Source: Flavobacteriales bacterium CG_4_9_14_3_um_filter_40_17 (lineage in GTDB: Bacteria > Bacteroidota > Bacteroidia > Flavobacteriales > Flavobacteriaceae). From it: 64,000 bases of DNA. Where the stretch lies: NCBI GenBank assembly GCA_002790195.1, contig PFUR01000028.1:1-64000 (forward strand), in the 5' to 3' direction. Under the pieces are notes generated by a model that was given only the letters and a program-made list of their open reading frames with translations, did no database searches and was not told the DNA's origin. Positions 7,485 to 16,072 of the stretch are shown in pieces. Position 1 is the first letter of the stretch. Each line of letters opens with the position of its first letter. The position numbers were made by a program, and so were the translations under genes.

Positions 7485-10301
7485 TTAATACTGCAAAAGA
7501 TATTTTGTCAAATCTTCGTTGCGTCCTAACTTTAATTTTTTTCTGAGACGATATCTGTGTATCTCTACTCCTCTGAAAGTTATGTTCATCAAGGGTGCGA
7601 TTTCTTTGTTGGATAAATTCATCCGCATGAACGCACATAGTTTCAAGTCTTTCGGTGTTAGCTCAGGGTTTGATTGAAGTAATTTTTGGTGAAAGGACTC
7701 GTGAACTGCATTAAAATTGGTTTCAAAAACGATGTTTTCTTCATCGCTTTCGATGCTCTTATCAATAAGTCTAAGGAGTTTGTTGTAGTTGTATTGATCG
7801 GTAAATTGTTCTTTTCGAGCCTGAATCTCAGACTTTATTTTTTTAAGCAACTCTTTGTTTTTAATAATTGACATAGCAGAATTTGCCAATTCCTTGTTTT
7901 TATGCTCCAACTCACCTTCAATTTGTCGTGTTTTGATTTGCGTAAGCTGTTTTTCGAGTTCTACCTTTTTGTTTTGAATAATTTTTCTTTGTTCACTGAT
8001 ATGCTTTTTTCTGAGGCGGGCTTGCTGTTTTCGAATGCTGAAAAGGTGGTATTGATAAACTGCATAAAGAATCGATAAAACCAAAATAACGTAGGCCAGT
8101 TTGGCCCAATTACTCCAATACCAAGGCGGCAAAACAATAAAAGAAAATGTTGCGTTTTCCGACTCGTTCGAATTTGGTGTATTATCTATTTTCAACTCAA
8201 AAACATAATTCCCCGCAGGAAGTTTCTTATAGTTAACCGGGGAATAATTAGTTTCAATCCATTGTGAATCATACTCTTTAAGACGATACAAGTAGGGTTT
8301 GTCCTTGTTTATTCCAGAGGCAGTAAATTCAAATATAATGTTGTTTTCTTTGTAGTCTATCTGAAGATTTGTTTCGGTAAGTTTTACATTTTTATTATTT
8401 ACCTTAATGCCTGTGATAATAGGCTTGTAAACTTTTTTTTGAAATTTTAAGATTTGATTCAAATCTATAATTCCAAAACCATCGTCCAAAGTGATAAACC
8501 ATTTTGAGTCTGTTGACTTGTAGATTTTGATGTTGTCTTTGACTAACCTTGAACTAAAATAGACATCCGGTATTTCAAGTACTGGTGATTTCGGGTTTTT
8601 TAAGTCAACATAGAGAATATGGTTTTTAGAATCTAACCATATTTGACGATTGTCTTGATAAATTATGGTAGAATTTTTAAAATTCCCCAGTCTCTTGTTC
8701 AGATTTTCGAAGGGCACAATTGTGTCGTTGAAGCGGTCAAATACAAGCCAGCCCTTTTCAGAAGGGAAAACGATTTGATTGCTAAGATTAAACACACTGG
8801 CTTTGTATTCAGATTCAAGACCCTTTCGGGCATAATCAACTATTCCTATAACGGAGTCAAGTGCTTTGTTCAACTGAAGTGAATAAACTCCTTTGTAGGG
8901 ATGGACGGCCCAAACCTTGGTAGGGTTCTCAAAAACCACATATTTTATAGGATTGTTAAACCCCGTAATTTTCTTGACGTCCCAACTGCCACTTGACGAA
9001 GGTCTGAAAAGTGTTAGTCCGTTATACATTCCTTGTATGTAAGCCAATTGGTCTGGCACTTTATTAATTTTCCATCCACCAATCGTGTTAGGAATCTCTT
9101 TAATTTGATTGTTCTGGATTTCCATTACACCTCGGTTATGAGAAACCAAGGTTTTTCCCTCGACATAGTCGATTTCCCACACATGCCCTTGAGAATGTGG
9201 AACCAGATTCAAAGAATCCTTTTCAAAATAAAACACCCCCTTATTTGATCCCAAAAACATTTTGTCTTTTTTTTGACTGATGGAGTAAACCGTTCCGAGC
9301 AAGCCTGATTTTTCGGTATAAATAGCCAGAGGGGCATCTAAACCCACAAAGTCGATTCCGTTGTCCAACCCGAGCCAAAGCCTACCCGCATCGTCGAAAG
9401 CTTGACTGAGTACCGTATTATTTTGAAGCCCTGCTTTCTTATTGAGATTGTACTTCAATTTTTCTTGGTTATCCAAAACATAAATGCCATTCAGTATGGT
9501 ACCAAAAACCCAATCGCCGTTCGGAAGTACGCTCATATTATTAAGTTGATATTTTTTCAACCATTCATTAACAGGATTTTGCCATTCCCTGACACCATTT
9601 TCTGAAAGCCAATAGCAACCTTCGGAAGCTGTCCCAACGAGAAGTTGATTGTTGATTTGCTGTATCACAACTACATTTTTATCCCTGAAAAATGTTGAAT
9701 GCGCTAAGACACGAAAATTATTTTCTACGGCTTTTGTATAGTAAATCCCTATACCTAAAGCTCCCGCATAAACTGTATCATCAAAAATATTTGACCCGGT
9801 CAGGGTGGCATTCCTGCCCAAAGAAAAAACTTTGGCTTGTTTATCGGTTATAAAAAATTTAGAAAATGATTTGAAGAAAACTTGATCCCCCAAAAATCTA
9901 ATTTCCCAAAATTCTTGATTTGTCAATTCCGAATTGGGCAGGTCTTTGCTCAAAGAAGTGTACGTAAGTATCCCTTCTGAGTTGTATTTAAAGTACCCAA
10001 ACTCTTCATAAGACCCAACATAGACAACACCATCCTTCACCGCAACCGACCTGACTATGGTGCGGTTAGGCATATAATACATTTTCCATTGCATTCCATC
10101 GTAAACAACCAAACCATTGTTGTTGGCCACATACAGAAAATTATTGGAATCTAAAGAAATCCCCCAATTTTGATTTCCTCCCTTATAGACTTCTTTCGAG
10201 TAATTTTCGACATAAGGCGTCAGTTGTTGGCCAAAAAACAAACAAGGTATTGAGACTAAAATAAAGATTACAAAGATGCTATATGGGGTTTTTTTATCCA
10301 T
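7485..10301 (-). CDS. SusR-like membrane regulator (beta-propeller sensor, Y_Y_Y domain, LuxR-type HTH)
   Basis: One-component transmembrane regulator, 938 residues, probably sensing the glycan or its oligosaccharides in the periplasm and switching on the adjacent susCD locus. Seen in order: signal/anchor (residues 1-24); a large repeat-rich region resembling Reg_prop beta-propellers (to about 630); a Y_Y_Y/triple-tyrosine immunoglobulin-like domain (around KPYLYRLKEYDSQWIETNYS); one membrane helix (WYWSNWAKLAYVILVLSILY); a long charged coiled coil; and a C-terminal helix-turn-helix (LTPKDLKLCAFMRMNLSNKE, then MNITFRGVEIHRYRLRKKL). It has no histidine-kinase or receiver domain, unlike hybrid two-component sensors, so it should bind DNA while in the membrane. 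Same strand as susC, 169 bases beyond the susC promoter region. Confidence 0.85.
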   Translation of the reverse strand: MDKKTPYSIFVIFILVSIPCLFFGQQLTPYVENYSKEVYKGGNQNWGISLDSNNFLYVANNNGLVVYDGMQWKMYYMPNRTIVRSVAVKDGVVYVGSYEEFGYFKYNSEGILTYTSLSKDLPNSELTNQEFWEIRFLGDQVFFKSFSKFFITDKQAKVFSLGRNATLTGSNIFDDTVYAGALGIGIYYTKAVENNFRVLAHSTFFRDKNVVVIQQINNQLLVGTASEGCYWLSENGVREWQNPVNEWLKKYQLNNMSVLPNGDWVFGTILNGIYVLDNQEKLKYNLNKKAGLQNNTVLSQAFDDAGRLWLGLDNGIDFVGLDAPLAIYTEKSGLLGTVYSISQKKDKMFLGSNKGVFYFEKDSLNLVPHSQGHVWEIDYVEGKTLVSHNRGVMEIQNNQIKEIPNTIGGWKINKVPDQLAYIQGMYNGLTLFRPSSSGSWDVKKITGFNNPIKYVVFENPTKVWAVHPYKGVYSLQLNKALDSVIGIVDYARKGLESEYKASVFNLSNQIVFPSEKGWLVFDRFNDTIVPFENLNKRLGNFKNSTIIYQDNRQIWLDSKNHILYVDLKNPKSPVLEIPDVYFSSRLVKDNIKIYKSTDSKWFITLDDGFGIIDLNQILKFQKKVYKPIITGIKVNNKNVKLTETNLQIDYKENNIIFEFTASGINKDKPYLYRLKEYDSQWIETNYSPVNYKKLPAGNYVFELKIDNTPNSNESENATFSFIVLPPWYWSNWAKLAYVILVLSILYAVYQYHLFSIRKQQARLRKKHISEQRKIIQNKKVELEKQLTQIKTRQIEGELEHKNKELANSAMSIIKNKELLKKIKSEIQARKEQFTDQYNYNKLLRLIDKSIESDEENIVFETNFNAVHESFHQKLLQSNPELTPKDLKLCAFMRMNLSNKEIAPLMNITFRGVEIHRYRLRKKLKLGRNEDLTKYLLQY

Positions 10302-10501
10302 GAAATACGACTAAAGTTATCGCTAATTTACACAAAAAATCGACAGAAGGCCAAGTGCATTGCAGTGCCAAGAATTACTCTTATTTAACATATTTTTAAC
10401 AAAAAACCTGTAAGTAAAAATCAAATCTTCGTACCAATAACAGTTGCTGCGTTTTCAGCAATGTTTTTATATAAAATAAAGTAAAACAACTACGCAAGAT
10501 T

Positions 10502-10906
10502 ATGAAAAAAAAATTGTTACTACTATTGCCTGCGAGTTTAATTCTTTTTGCTTTTACGCTCAAGGACTTGCAAACAGATCCATGGAAAGCACCTGATTCT
10601 GCTAAAAGCATTAAAAACCCTGTCGAAGCAGGCAAACAAATTGTTTCAGGGAAAAAAGGGAAAAAAGTTTTTCAAACCAATTGCATCATTTGTCACGGAG
10701 AGACCGGTGTAGGAAACGGCCCAGGAGGGAAATCAATCAACCCTAAACCGGCGGATTTAACTTCCGCCAAGGTTCAGTCTCAAACAGACGGCGAAATTTT
10801 TTGGAAAATAACCAACGGCCGCGGTCCAATGATTAAATGGGAACCCGTCATTCCGGAAGCCCAAAGATGGGATTTGGTCAACTACATCAGAAGCCTAAAA
10901 AAATAA
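10502..10906 (+). CDS. Monohaem c-type cytochrome
   Basis: Small exported electron carrier, 134 residues. A signal peptide or N-terminal anchor (MKKKLLLLLPASLILFAFTL) is followed by a class I cytochrome c domain with one haem site, C61-I-I-C64-H65. The distal methionine is probably the one in GRGPMIKWEP, and YIRSLKK forms the usual last helix. It lies 21 bases upstream of a cytochrome P460-family gene, so the two are probably co-transcribed and could exchange electrons. No specific pathway can be named. A small inverted repeat in the leader (TTGCTG/CAGCAA, 10444-10461) has no evident role. Confidence 0.85.
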   Translation: MKKKLLLLLPASLILFAFTLKDLQTDPWKAPDSAKSIKNPVEAGKQIVSGKKGKKVFQTNCIICHGETGVGNGPGGKSINPKPADLTSAKVQSQTDGEIFWKITNGRGPMIKWEPVIPEAQRWDLVNYIRSLKK

Positions 10907-10927
10907 TTTAAACAAAAACCAATTAAC

Positions 10928-11485
10928 ATGAAAAAAACATTTTTTATCTTGGGAATTTTGACCTTTGGGTCTATTGCATTCTTCTCCTTTAAATCTATCA
11001 ACTCCGCTGATGAAAACAACTATGTTGATGTGGTTGATGGTGATTTAGACCCGCTATGGGACGGTTACAGAGACTGGTTTCATGTCACTAAAGACAAACC
11101 CAATACCGGCGACCCGACAGGTTTTCTGAGTGGAAAACACAAAGGTACCAAAGCTTTTAGAGAAATATACATCAACAAATCAGGTGAAGCCGTTCACAAA
11201 CAAGCAGGCAATCCAAAATATCCTGCAGGGACTGTAATTGTCAAAGAAAGCTACGGAAGCAAAGCCAAATGGGAAGCCAAAAGCGGGCCGCAATTGACCA
11301 TCATGGTGAAGCTTAAAGAAGGAGAATCTCCTGAAACAAGTGACTGGGGTTATGTGATGGGCGCTAAAGGGAAAGTGAGTACAGGCACATCTAAATGGGC
11401 TAAATTTTGCAACAAATGCCACATTTACGGTGCTGCAAACGACAACACTTTTATGACCTCAGATTTTATAAAAAACAACCAATAA
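10928..11485 (+). CDS. Cytochrome P460-family protein with CxxCH haem site
   Basis: Predicted periplasmic haem protein, 185 residues, with an N-terminal signal/anchor. The family-type core is visible: a FREIYINKSG segment, the KYPAGTVIVKESYG block and a C-terminal haem motif C161-N-K-C164-H165. Characterised P460 cytochromes oxidise hydroxylamine or bind NO and carry an unusual lysine or similar crosslink to haem; many Bacteroidota members are uncharacterised. Whether this one has the crosslink cannot be read from sequence. It directly follows a monohaem cytochrome c gene and is followed by a strong terminator, so the two form a two-gene unit. Confidence 0.75.
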   Translation: MKKTFFILGILTFGSIAFFSFKSINSADENNYVDVVDGDLDPLWDGYRDWFHVTKDKPNTGDPTGFLSGKHKGTKAFREIYINKSGEAVHKQAGNPKYPAGTVIVKESYGSKAKWEAKSGPQLTIMVKLKEGESPETSDWGYVMGAKGKVSTGTSKWAKFCNKCHIYGAANDNTFMTSDFIKNNQ

Positions 11486-11504
11486 AGATTAAAATTAAAT
11501 AAAA

Positions 11505-11541
11505 AAAAGGCCTTGGAATTAAAAACCCAAGGCCTTTTTTT
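11505..11541 (+). terminator. Rho-independent terminator of the cytochrome pair
   Basis: A 12-bp perfect stem, AAAAGGCCTTGG (11505-11516) with CCAAGGCCTTTT (11527-11538), has a 10-base loop and a run of seven T residues at 11535-11541. It closes the transcript 20 bases after the P460 gene. Confidence 0.9.
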
Positions 11542-11636
11542 ATGATAAAGATTCACTATTTATGATGAGCCTTTTTATTCTGGGTATCCCAGCCTGGCCC
11601 GCTGAAAACATTCCGTTATTTTATACGCAAAAAAGC

Positions 11637-12467
11637 ATGAGAAATTTGATTCTATCCACAGCCTTTCTAACTCTCATCCTGTCATCTTGCCGTGAGCGGA
11701 TAGAAGATCCAAAGGCATTCTTTGAAATTGTCCGTTCGGGCGACACACAAGAACTTCTTCACAAGGAAATTGGCAAAGATTTTGTGTTTCTCAAGGATTC
11801 GCTGGGCGATACGGCTCTCATGGTTGCCGTTAAAAACAATAACCTCCCGATGACAACTTTTTTACTTCAAAAAGGATCCGACCCGAATACACAAAACCTT
11901 AAACACAAAACGGCAATCCAACTGTCTAAAGAAAACGGTTTTGTCGAGATTGCAAAGATTATCCGGCTGCATCAGTATAAAGATTGGAAAAGCCGGAAAA
12001 ATAAGTTTTCGGATGATGCATTGCTTTATGCCGTCGAAAACAACCTAACACTTATTGTTTCAGATTTTTTAACCAACGGCACAGACAGCAACCATACCTT
12101 TGAATCCACGGGTGTCCCTTTATTGATACAAGCTATTTTCAGTGACAGCAATGAGACCGTCAAACTACTTTTGGAAAATCACGCCGACCCGAATAGTTTC
12201 TTCGATACCCGGCCTGCCATCACCATATCTGCTATGTTCGGACAGTATGAAATCACAAAAATGCTTCTAGATGCGAGTGCAGACCCCAATTTGCCCGATG
12301 GTCCGCTCACTACCGCACTGATGCTTGCTGCTGAAGAAGGCCATGCAGACGTTGTCAAATTGCTTTTGGAATATGGTGCAGACGCAAACCTAAAAGATCT
12401 CACCAAAGAAACGGCTTTAGACAAAGCAATCAATAATGATCATATTGACGTTGTAAAATTATTTTGA
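11637..12467 (+). CDS. Ankyrin-repeat lipoprotein
   Basis: Predicted lipid-anchored ankyrin-repeat protein, 276 residues, probably mediating protein-protein contacts in the cell envelope. The start at 11637 is chosen because it opens a lipoprotein signal (MRNLILSTAFLTLILSSC, cysteine 18); the frame extends to 11562 but the extra 25 residues are not signal-like and abut the preceding terminator. Ankyrin repeats are recognisable as GDTALMVAVKNNNLPMTTFL, LLENHADPNSF, ASADPNLPDG..TALMLAAEEGHADVVKLLL and YGADANLKD..TALDKAINNDHIDVVKLF, so about six repeats fill the protein. Convergent with the Lrp-type regulator. No partner can be deduced. Confidence 0.8.
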   Translation: MRNLILSTAFLTLILSSCRERIEDPKAFFEIVRSGDTQELLHKEIGKDFVFLKDSLGDTALMVAVKNNNLPMTTFLLQKGSDPNTQNLKHKTAIQLSKENGFVEIAKIIRLHQYKDWKSRKNKFSDDALLYAVENNLTLIVSDFLTNGTDSNHTFESTGVPLLIQAIFSDSNETVKLLLENHADPNSFFDTRPAITISAMFGQYEITKMLLDASADPNLPDGPLTTALMLAAEEGHADVVKLLLEYGADANLKDLTKETALDKAINNDHIDVVKLF

Positions 12468-12504
12468 AAATGAAATGGTGATTGAAGAATTCTACCAATA
12501 AAAT

Positions 12505-12975
12505 CTAAATGCCTATCTGCCGATCGATTTGCTGTTCGAGTGAAATAAAAGTTTCCGTTCTTGAAACTCCGTCTATGGATTGAATCTGATGGTTCAACAG
12601 TTGCATCAAATGTTCGTTATCTCGACAAATAACTTTGATTAATATCGACCAATTGCCTGTGGTATAATGACATTCCAAGACCTCAGGAATTTTTTTGAGT
12701 TGACGCACTGCATCCGGATTGCTACTGGCTTTATCCAAGAAAATACCGACATAGGCAAGTGTACTGTAACCCAAAACTTTCGCATTGAGCACCAACCGTG
12801 AACCTTTGATAAGCCCGCTGGCTTCAAGTTTTCGCAAGCGCTGATGAATTGCAGCACCCGACACATTCATTTTCCGCGCGATTTCCAAAATAGGTTTTCG
12901 CGCATCTTGTGTCAAGCTTCTCAAGATTTCCTTGTCAATTCCGTCAATGACCAATTGCTGATTTTCAAATTTCAA
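12505..12975 (-). CDS. Lrp/AsnC-family transcriptional regulator
   Basis: DNA-binding regulator of amino-acid metabolism, 156 residues, the usual family length. The N-terminal helix-turn-helix is seen as IDKEILRSLTQDARKPILEIA followed by GAAIHQRLRKLEASGLIKG, and the C-terminal RAM/ligand-binding domain as YVGIFLDK, VLECHYTTGNWSILIKVICRD and IQSIDGVSRTETFISLEQQ. It lies 57 bases downstream of the saccharopine dehydrogenase gene on the same strand, so it may be co-transcribed and respond to lysine or a related amino acid. The effector is inferred from context only. Confidence 0.9.
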   Translation of the reverse strand: MKFENQQLVIDGIDKEILRSLTQDARKPILEIARKMNVSGAAIHQRLRKLEASGLIKGSRLVLNAKVLGYSTLAYVGIFLDKASSNPDAVRQLKKIPEVLECHYTTGNWSILIKVICRDNEHLMQLLNHQIQSIDGVSRTETFISLEQQIDRQIGI

Positions 12976-13031
12976 AACAATAAATCTTTTATATTGAAAT
13001 CAAAATTAAGCTAAATTTTTAGAATCTGTTA

Positions 13032-14405
13032 TCAAACAGGTAATATCTTATCAGGATTATAACCAAAATACGGCATCTGCTTTTCGATAAACTTAATTCC
13101 ATGTCGCTCTAATTCAGCGAGTATCGGCTCATAAACTTCAGGGAATATCGGCAGTTGTACGCCCGGATTTTTGATATTGCCTTTCAAAATTTGAAGAGCT
13201 GCAACAGCCACAGGGAGTCCAACCGTTTTTGCCATAGCCGTGTGGATTTGATCATCACCAATTACAACCATTGAAGCATCTAATTGTCTTTGATGTCCGT
13301 CTAAAATATATCCAAATTTATGATACATGACCAACATGTCTTTGTCTTTCGGCATCAAAGCCCAACTTTCAGCCAATATTTTTTCCAAGGCTTGCGCGGG
13401 TGTGGCATTTTTGATGCTAATTTTTTTGTCGGTATTGAATAGGTTCAATTCCAATAATTTATCCCAAACCACATCGTCCTGTTCTATTTTGAGCAGGTAA
13501 CGCAACTTCAACTCGACCGAATCATTCGGATTATAAGGCAGAAACGAATTGGTAAATTCACGGTAACTCATGTTTTCCGTGTTTTCCATTTGGTAGGAAT
13601 CGTCGGTCATGCCGAGCATTACAAAAAGATGCCAGGCTCTAGAAAAACCAACTCGCCTGATGGTTCCGCGATAGAGTGTAAGCACATCATCCAATCCGTA
13701 AATGCTCCGATATTTGAGGGAATCGCGGTTGGCATAGGCTTCAAATTTTCCGTAACCTTGAATTTCTAAAAACTCTGTCCGCCTGAAAAGTTGGTGATAC
13801 GGGATGTATTTATAGGTACCTTCTTGAATAAATTTTGCCGCTCCGCCCTGTCCTGCTAAAACTACATTTCGGGGATTCCAAGTGAATTTGTAATTCCAAA
13901 GATTGTTATCGCTTTCCGAAGCTACCAATCCGCCGGTAAACGATTCGAAAAGTATCATTTTGCCACCATTTTGCCTGATTTGGTTGATGATTTTCATCGC
14001 GCTCATATGGTCAATGCCCGGATCTACGCCGATTTCGTTCATAAACACCAAGCCGGCTTTTTTAACCTCCCCGTCTAAAGATTTCATTTCATCGTTGACA
14101 TAAGAAGCCGTTACCAAATGCTTTTTTAACCGAAGGCAATCCTTGGCAATTTCAAAGTGAAACCTGGCGGGCAACATGGAGATTACCAAATCAGCCTCCG
14201 ATATATGTTGATGCCTGTCTTGCGGATTCAGGCAATCAAAAAAAACAGCTTTGGCGTTTGAATAACCTCGTATCAGCCTATTGGCAAAATCGATTGACAA
14301 ATCCCCTACCGTAATACAGAGGTTTTCACTTTGTGATTTTTGTAACAAATATTCGATTAAATAGGTTGTAGATTTCCCTGCACCGACAATCAATAACTTT
14401 TTCAT
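13032..14405 (-). CDS. Saccharopine dehydrogenase-family protein (LYS9-like)
   Basis: NAD(P)-dependent oxidoreductase, 457 residues, of the glutamate-forming saccharopine dehydrogenase family, which converts saccharopine to aminoadipate semialdehyde plus glutamate in lysine degradation. Seen: N-terminal Rossmann loop VGAGKSTTYLIEYL, VISMLPARFHFEIAKDC, the family block NEIGVDPGIDHMSAMKII, and the saccharopine dehydrogenase C-terminal domain with TLYRGTIRRVGFSRAW. The C-terminal stretch MVVIGDDQIHTAMAKTVGLP is also typical. Downstream lies an Lrp/AsnC regulator. In Bacteroidota such genes usually act in lysine catabolism rather than synthesis; that direction is family knowledge, not something seen here. 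Confidence 0.85.
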   Translation of the reverse strand: MKKLLIVGAGKSTTYLIEYLLQKSQSENLCITVGDLSIDFANRLIRGYSNAKAVFFDCLNPQDRHQHISEADLVISMLPARFHFEIAKDCLRLKKHLVTASYVNDEMKSLDGEVKKAGLVFMNEIGVDPGIDHMSAMKIINQIRQNGGKMILFESFTGGLVASESDNNLWNYKFTWNPRNVVLAGQGGAAKFIQEGTYKYIPYHQLFRRTEFLEIQGYGKFEAYANRDSLKYRSIYGLDDVLTLYRGTIRRVGFSRAWHLFVMLGMTDDSYQMENTENMSYREFTNSFLPYNPNDSVELKLRYLLKIEQDDVVWDKLLELNLFNTDKKISIKNATPAQALEKILAESWALMPKDKDMLVMYHKFGYILDGHQRQLDASMVVIGDDQIHTAMAKTVGLPVAVAALQILKGNIKNPGVQLPIFPEVYEPILAELERHGIKFIEKQMPYFGYNPDKILPV

Positions 14406-14492
14406 TTTATATGCTTTTAAAATAGTAAAAACCCTTTCAATTTTCTTAAATTCGAATCTGATTTGCCATACTCGTAACAGACAATAAGTTCA

Positions 14493-14500
14493 CAAATATA
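14493..14500 (-). promoter_or_regulatory. Putative -7 element for the saccharopine dehydrogenase gene
   Basis: On the minus strand TATATTTG (14500-14493) matches TAnnTTTG exactly, 88 bases upstream of the ATG at 14405. No clear TTG lies at the expected -33 distance, so this is a partial match. Confidence 0.35.
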
Positions 14501-14550
14501 TCACACGAATGTATGAAAATGTTATATTCATAAAAACAAATTAACTGAAA

Positions 14551-14940
14551 ATGAAAAAATATATTTTGATTACTGCCGCCCTGCTTGGCATGACCGCGAT
14601 TTTATTGGGTGCTTTTGCCGCCCACGAGTTGAAAAGTTTGATTTCGGAGCCGAGCATTGCCACTTTTGAAACCGGAGTGCGGTTCCAAATGTATCATGCC
14701 TTGCTTTTGCTCTTCTTAGGGCAAACATCTGTTTTGCCTGAAAAAACTCAAAAAACGATTTTTCAGTTGGCCGTGATTGGTTTGATTTGCTTTTCGGGTT
14801 CCATTTATTTGTTGGCTATCAATGAATTGACAGCTTTCGACTTTAAGAAAATTGCTTTGTTGACCCCTTTGGGGGGTACGTTGCTCATCGTGGCTTGGGC
14901 AATTATGCTGGTTGGTTTTTTTAGAGTAAAGCGTATCTAA
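14551..14940 (+). CDS. DUF423 family small membrane protein
   Basis: Inner-membrane protein of 129 residues with four predicted hydrophobic helices (about 4-22, 45-62, 71-90 and 98-122). The family signature is present: LLGMTAILLGAFAAHELKS near the N-terminus and FETGVRFQMYHALLLLFLG in the second helix, matching the YgdD/DUF423 family. The function of the family is not established. It is a lone gene between a divergent saccharopine dehydrogenase gene and the convergent rplU-rpmA operon, sharing a bidirectional terminator with the latter. Confidence 0.85.
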   Translation: MKKYILITAALLGMTAILLGAFAAHELKSLISEPSIATFETGVRFQMYHALLLLFLGQTSVLPEKTQKTIFQLAVIGLICFSGSIYLLAINELTAFDFKKIALLTPLGGTLLIVAWAIMLVGFFRVKRI

Positions 14941-14943
14941 CAT

Positions 14944-14980
14944 AAAAAAACCCGCCCTGGCATTTGCTAGGCGGGTTTTG
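14944..14980. terminator. Bidirectional terminator between the DUF423 gene and rpmA
   Basis: Stem AAAACCCGCC (14947-14956) with GGCGGGTTTT (14970-14979), flanked by an A run (14944-14950) and a T run, so it can terminate both the plus-strand DUF423 gene and the minus-strand rplU-rpmA operon. Confidence 0.9.
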
Positions 14981-15001
14981 GTAGGATCTTGATTTTAAAA
15001 A

Positions 15002-15262
15002 TTAAGCTTGGAACGGCTCGACAGATACAAATGATTTGTCGCCTCTTTTCTTTTCAAACTTAACCAGTCCGTCAACTTTTGCGTGCAGCGTGTGATCTTT
15101 CCCCATGTAAACATTTTCTCCGGGGTTGTGTTTCGTGCCGCGTTGCCTGATAATAATGTTACCGGCTGCAACTGCTTGTCCGCCGAATATTTTCACGCCA
15201 AGCCTTTTTGACTCGGACTCTCTGCCGTTCTTGGAACTACCTACGCCTTTCTTGTGTGCCAT
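15002..15262 (-). CDS. rpmA: 50S ribosomal protein L27
   Basis: Component of the large ribosomal subunit near the peptidyl-transferase centre, 86 residues. The sequence begins [20 protein letters not shown] and continues [11 protein letters not shown] and [20 protein letters not shown], the standard L27 core. The N-terminus begins directly with the mature-type sequence, with no Firmicutes-like leader to be cleaved. It follows rplU by 26 bases, the near-universal L21-L27 order, and ends at a bidirectional terminator. Confidence 0.98.
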   Translation of the reverse strand: MAHKKGVGSSKNGRESESKRLGVKIFGGQAVAAGNIIIRQRGTKHNPGENVYMGKDHTLHAKVDGLVKFEKKRGDKSFVSVEPFQA

Positions 15263-15288
15263 TGTATGAAGGTTTTAGTGTTTATAAA

Positions 15289-15936
15289 TTATTTTTGAAG
15301 ACCTCCGTTGAGCTCGTCTTGCAGTTTTTTTAATGCATCCCATTTTCCAGAAGCAGCCAATTCGGCTTGTTGTGGCCATGTTGATGGGTTTTTAGAAGCA
15401 TAAGTACCCCCCGCAGCAGATAAGATTTCAGACAAATTTTCGACTGAGGTTTTAGACAATGCTTCAAAAGTGGTTATGCCGTTTTCTTGAAAAATAGCAG
15501 CTATCTTAGGACCAATACCTTCCACTTTTCTCAAATCATCTGCCTCGGCTTTTTTTGCTTTGGCTTTTTCAGGTTTTGCTTCGGTTGGTTTAGTCGCAGT
15601 TTTTTCGGTTGCTTTTTTGGAACCGGAAGCAAGAATGTTCTCAATAATCAACTCAGTAAAAGACTGTCTGTGACCATTTTTAACTCGATAACCTTTTCTT
15701 CGTTTCTTTTTGAAAACGATTACTTTATCACCTTTAAGGTGTTTAAGGATTTTGGCTTCTACGGAAGCTCCTTCTATAGCCGGGGCGCCAAGGGTGATTG
15801 CTCCGTCTTGGTCAAGCAAAAGAACACTGTCAAAAGACACTGCCGATCCTTCTTCTTGAGCCAAACGGTGTACAAACACCTTCTGGTCTTTTCTAACTTT
15901 GAATTGTTGCCCTGCTATCTCTACGATTGCGTACAT
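15289..15936 (-). CDS. rplU: 50S ribosomal protein L21 with C-terminal helix-hairpin-helix extension
   Basis: Large-subunit ribosomal protein L21 in about residues 1-103 ([18 protein letters not shown], the [23 protein letters not shown]-binding segment and [11 protein letters not shown]). It is 215 residues, twice the usual length. A Lys/Ala/Glu-rich linker (about 106-132) leads to a helix-hairpin-helix domain, [20 protein letters not shown], with a following [20 protein letters not shown] helix. Related HhH modules occur in DUF4332-like proteins and beside NADH dehydrogenase subunits. Long L21 proteins are known in Flavobacteriia; the role of the tail is unknown. A strong promoter lies upstream. 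Confidence 0.95.
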   Translation of the reverse strand: MYAIVEIAGQQFKVRKDQKVFVHRLAQEEGSAVSFDSVLLLDQDGAITLGAPAIEGASVEAKILKHLKGDKVIVFKKKRRKGYRVKNGHRQSFTELIIENILASGSKKATEKTATKPTEAKPEKAKAKKAEADDLRKVEGIGPKIAAIFQENGITTFEALSKTSVENLSEILSAAGGTYASKNPSTWPQQAELAASGKWDALKKLQDELNGGLQK

Positions 15937-15972
15937 AGCGGTTTTGGATTAATGTTTATTAAAAAATGGTTG

Positions 15973-16003
15973 CAAATATAATACTTAATACCTTATCATC
16001 CAA
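15973..16003 (-). promoter_or_regulatory. Promoter of rplU-rpmA
   Basis: On the minus strand TTG (16003-16001), a 20-base spacer and TATATTTG (15980-15973) fit the Bacteroidota -33/-7 consensus exactly. The inferred start near 15966 gives a leader of about 30 bases to the rplU ATG at 15936. Confidence 0.75.
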
Positions 16004-16006
16004 CAA

Positions 16007-16037
16007 TAAAAAAAAGTTGTTGCAATACACAACAACT
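16007..16037 (-). terminator. Terminator of the DUF4199 gene
   Basis: Inverted repeat AGTTGTTG (16015-16022) with CAACAACT (16030-16037), followed on the minus strand by eight U residues (A run 16007-16014). It lies just upstream of the rplU promoter and insulates it. Confidence 0.85.
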
Positions 16038-16072
16038 CTTGATTTTTGTATCAAAAAGTAATCTCTTAAAAA

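Noticed and set aside
10444-10461. Inverted repeat TTGCTG/CAGCAA in the cytochrome c leader
   Set aside because: Only 6 bp with a weak T stretch after a gap; too weak to call an attenuator.
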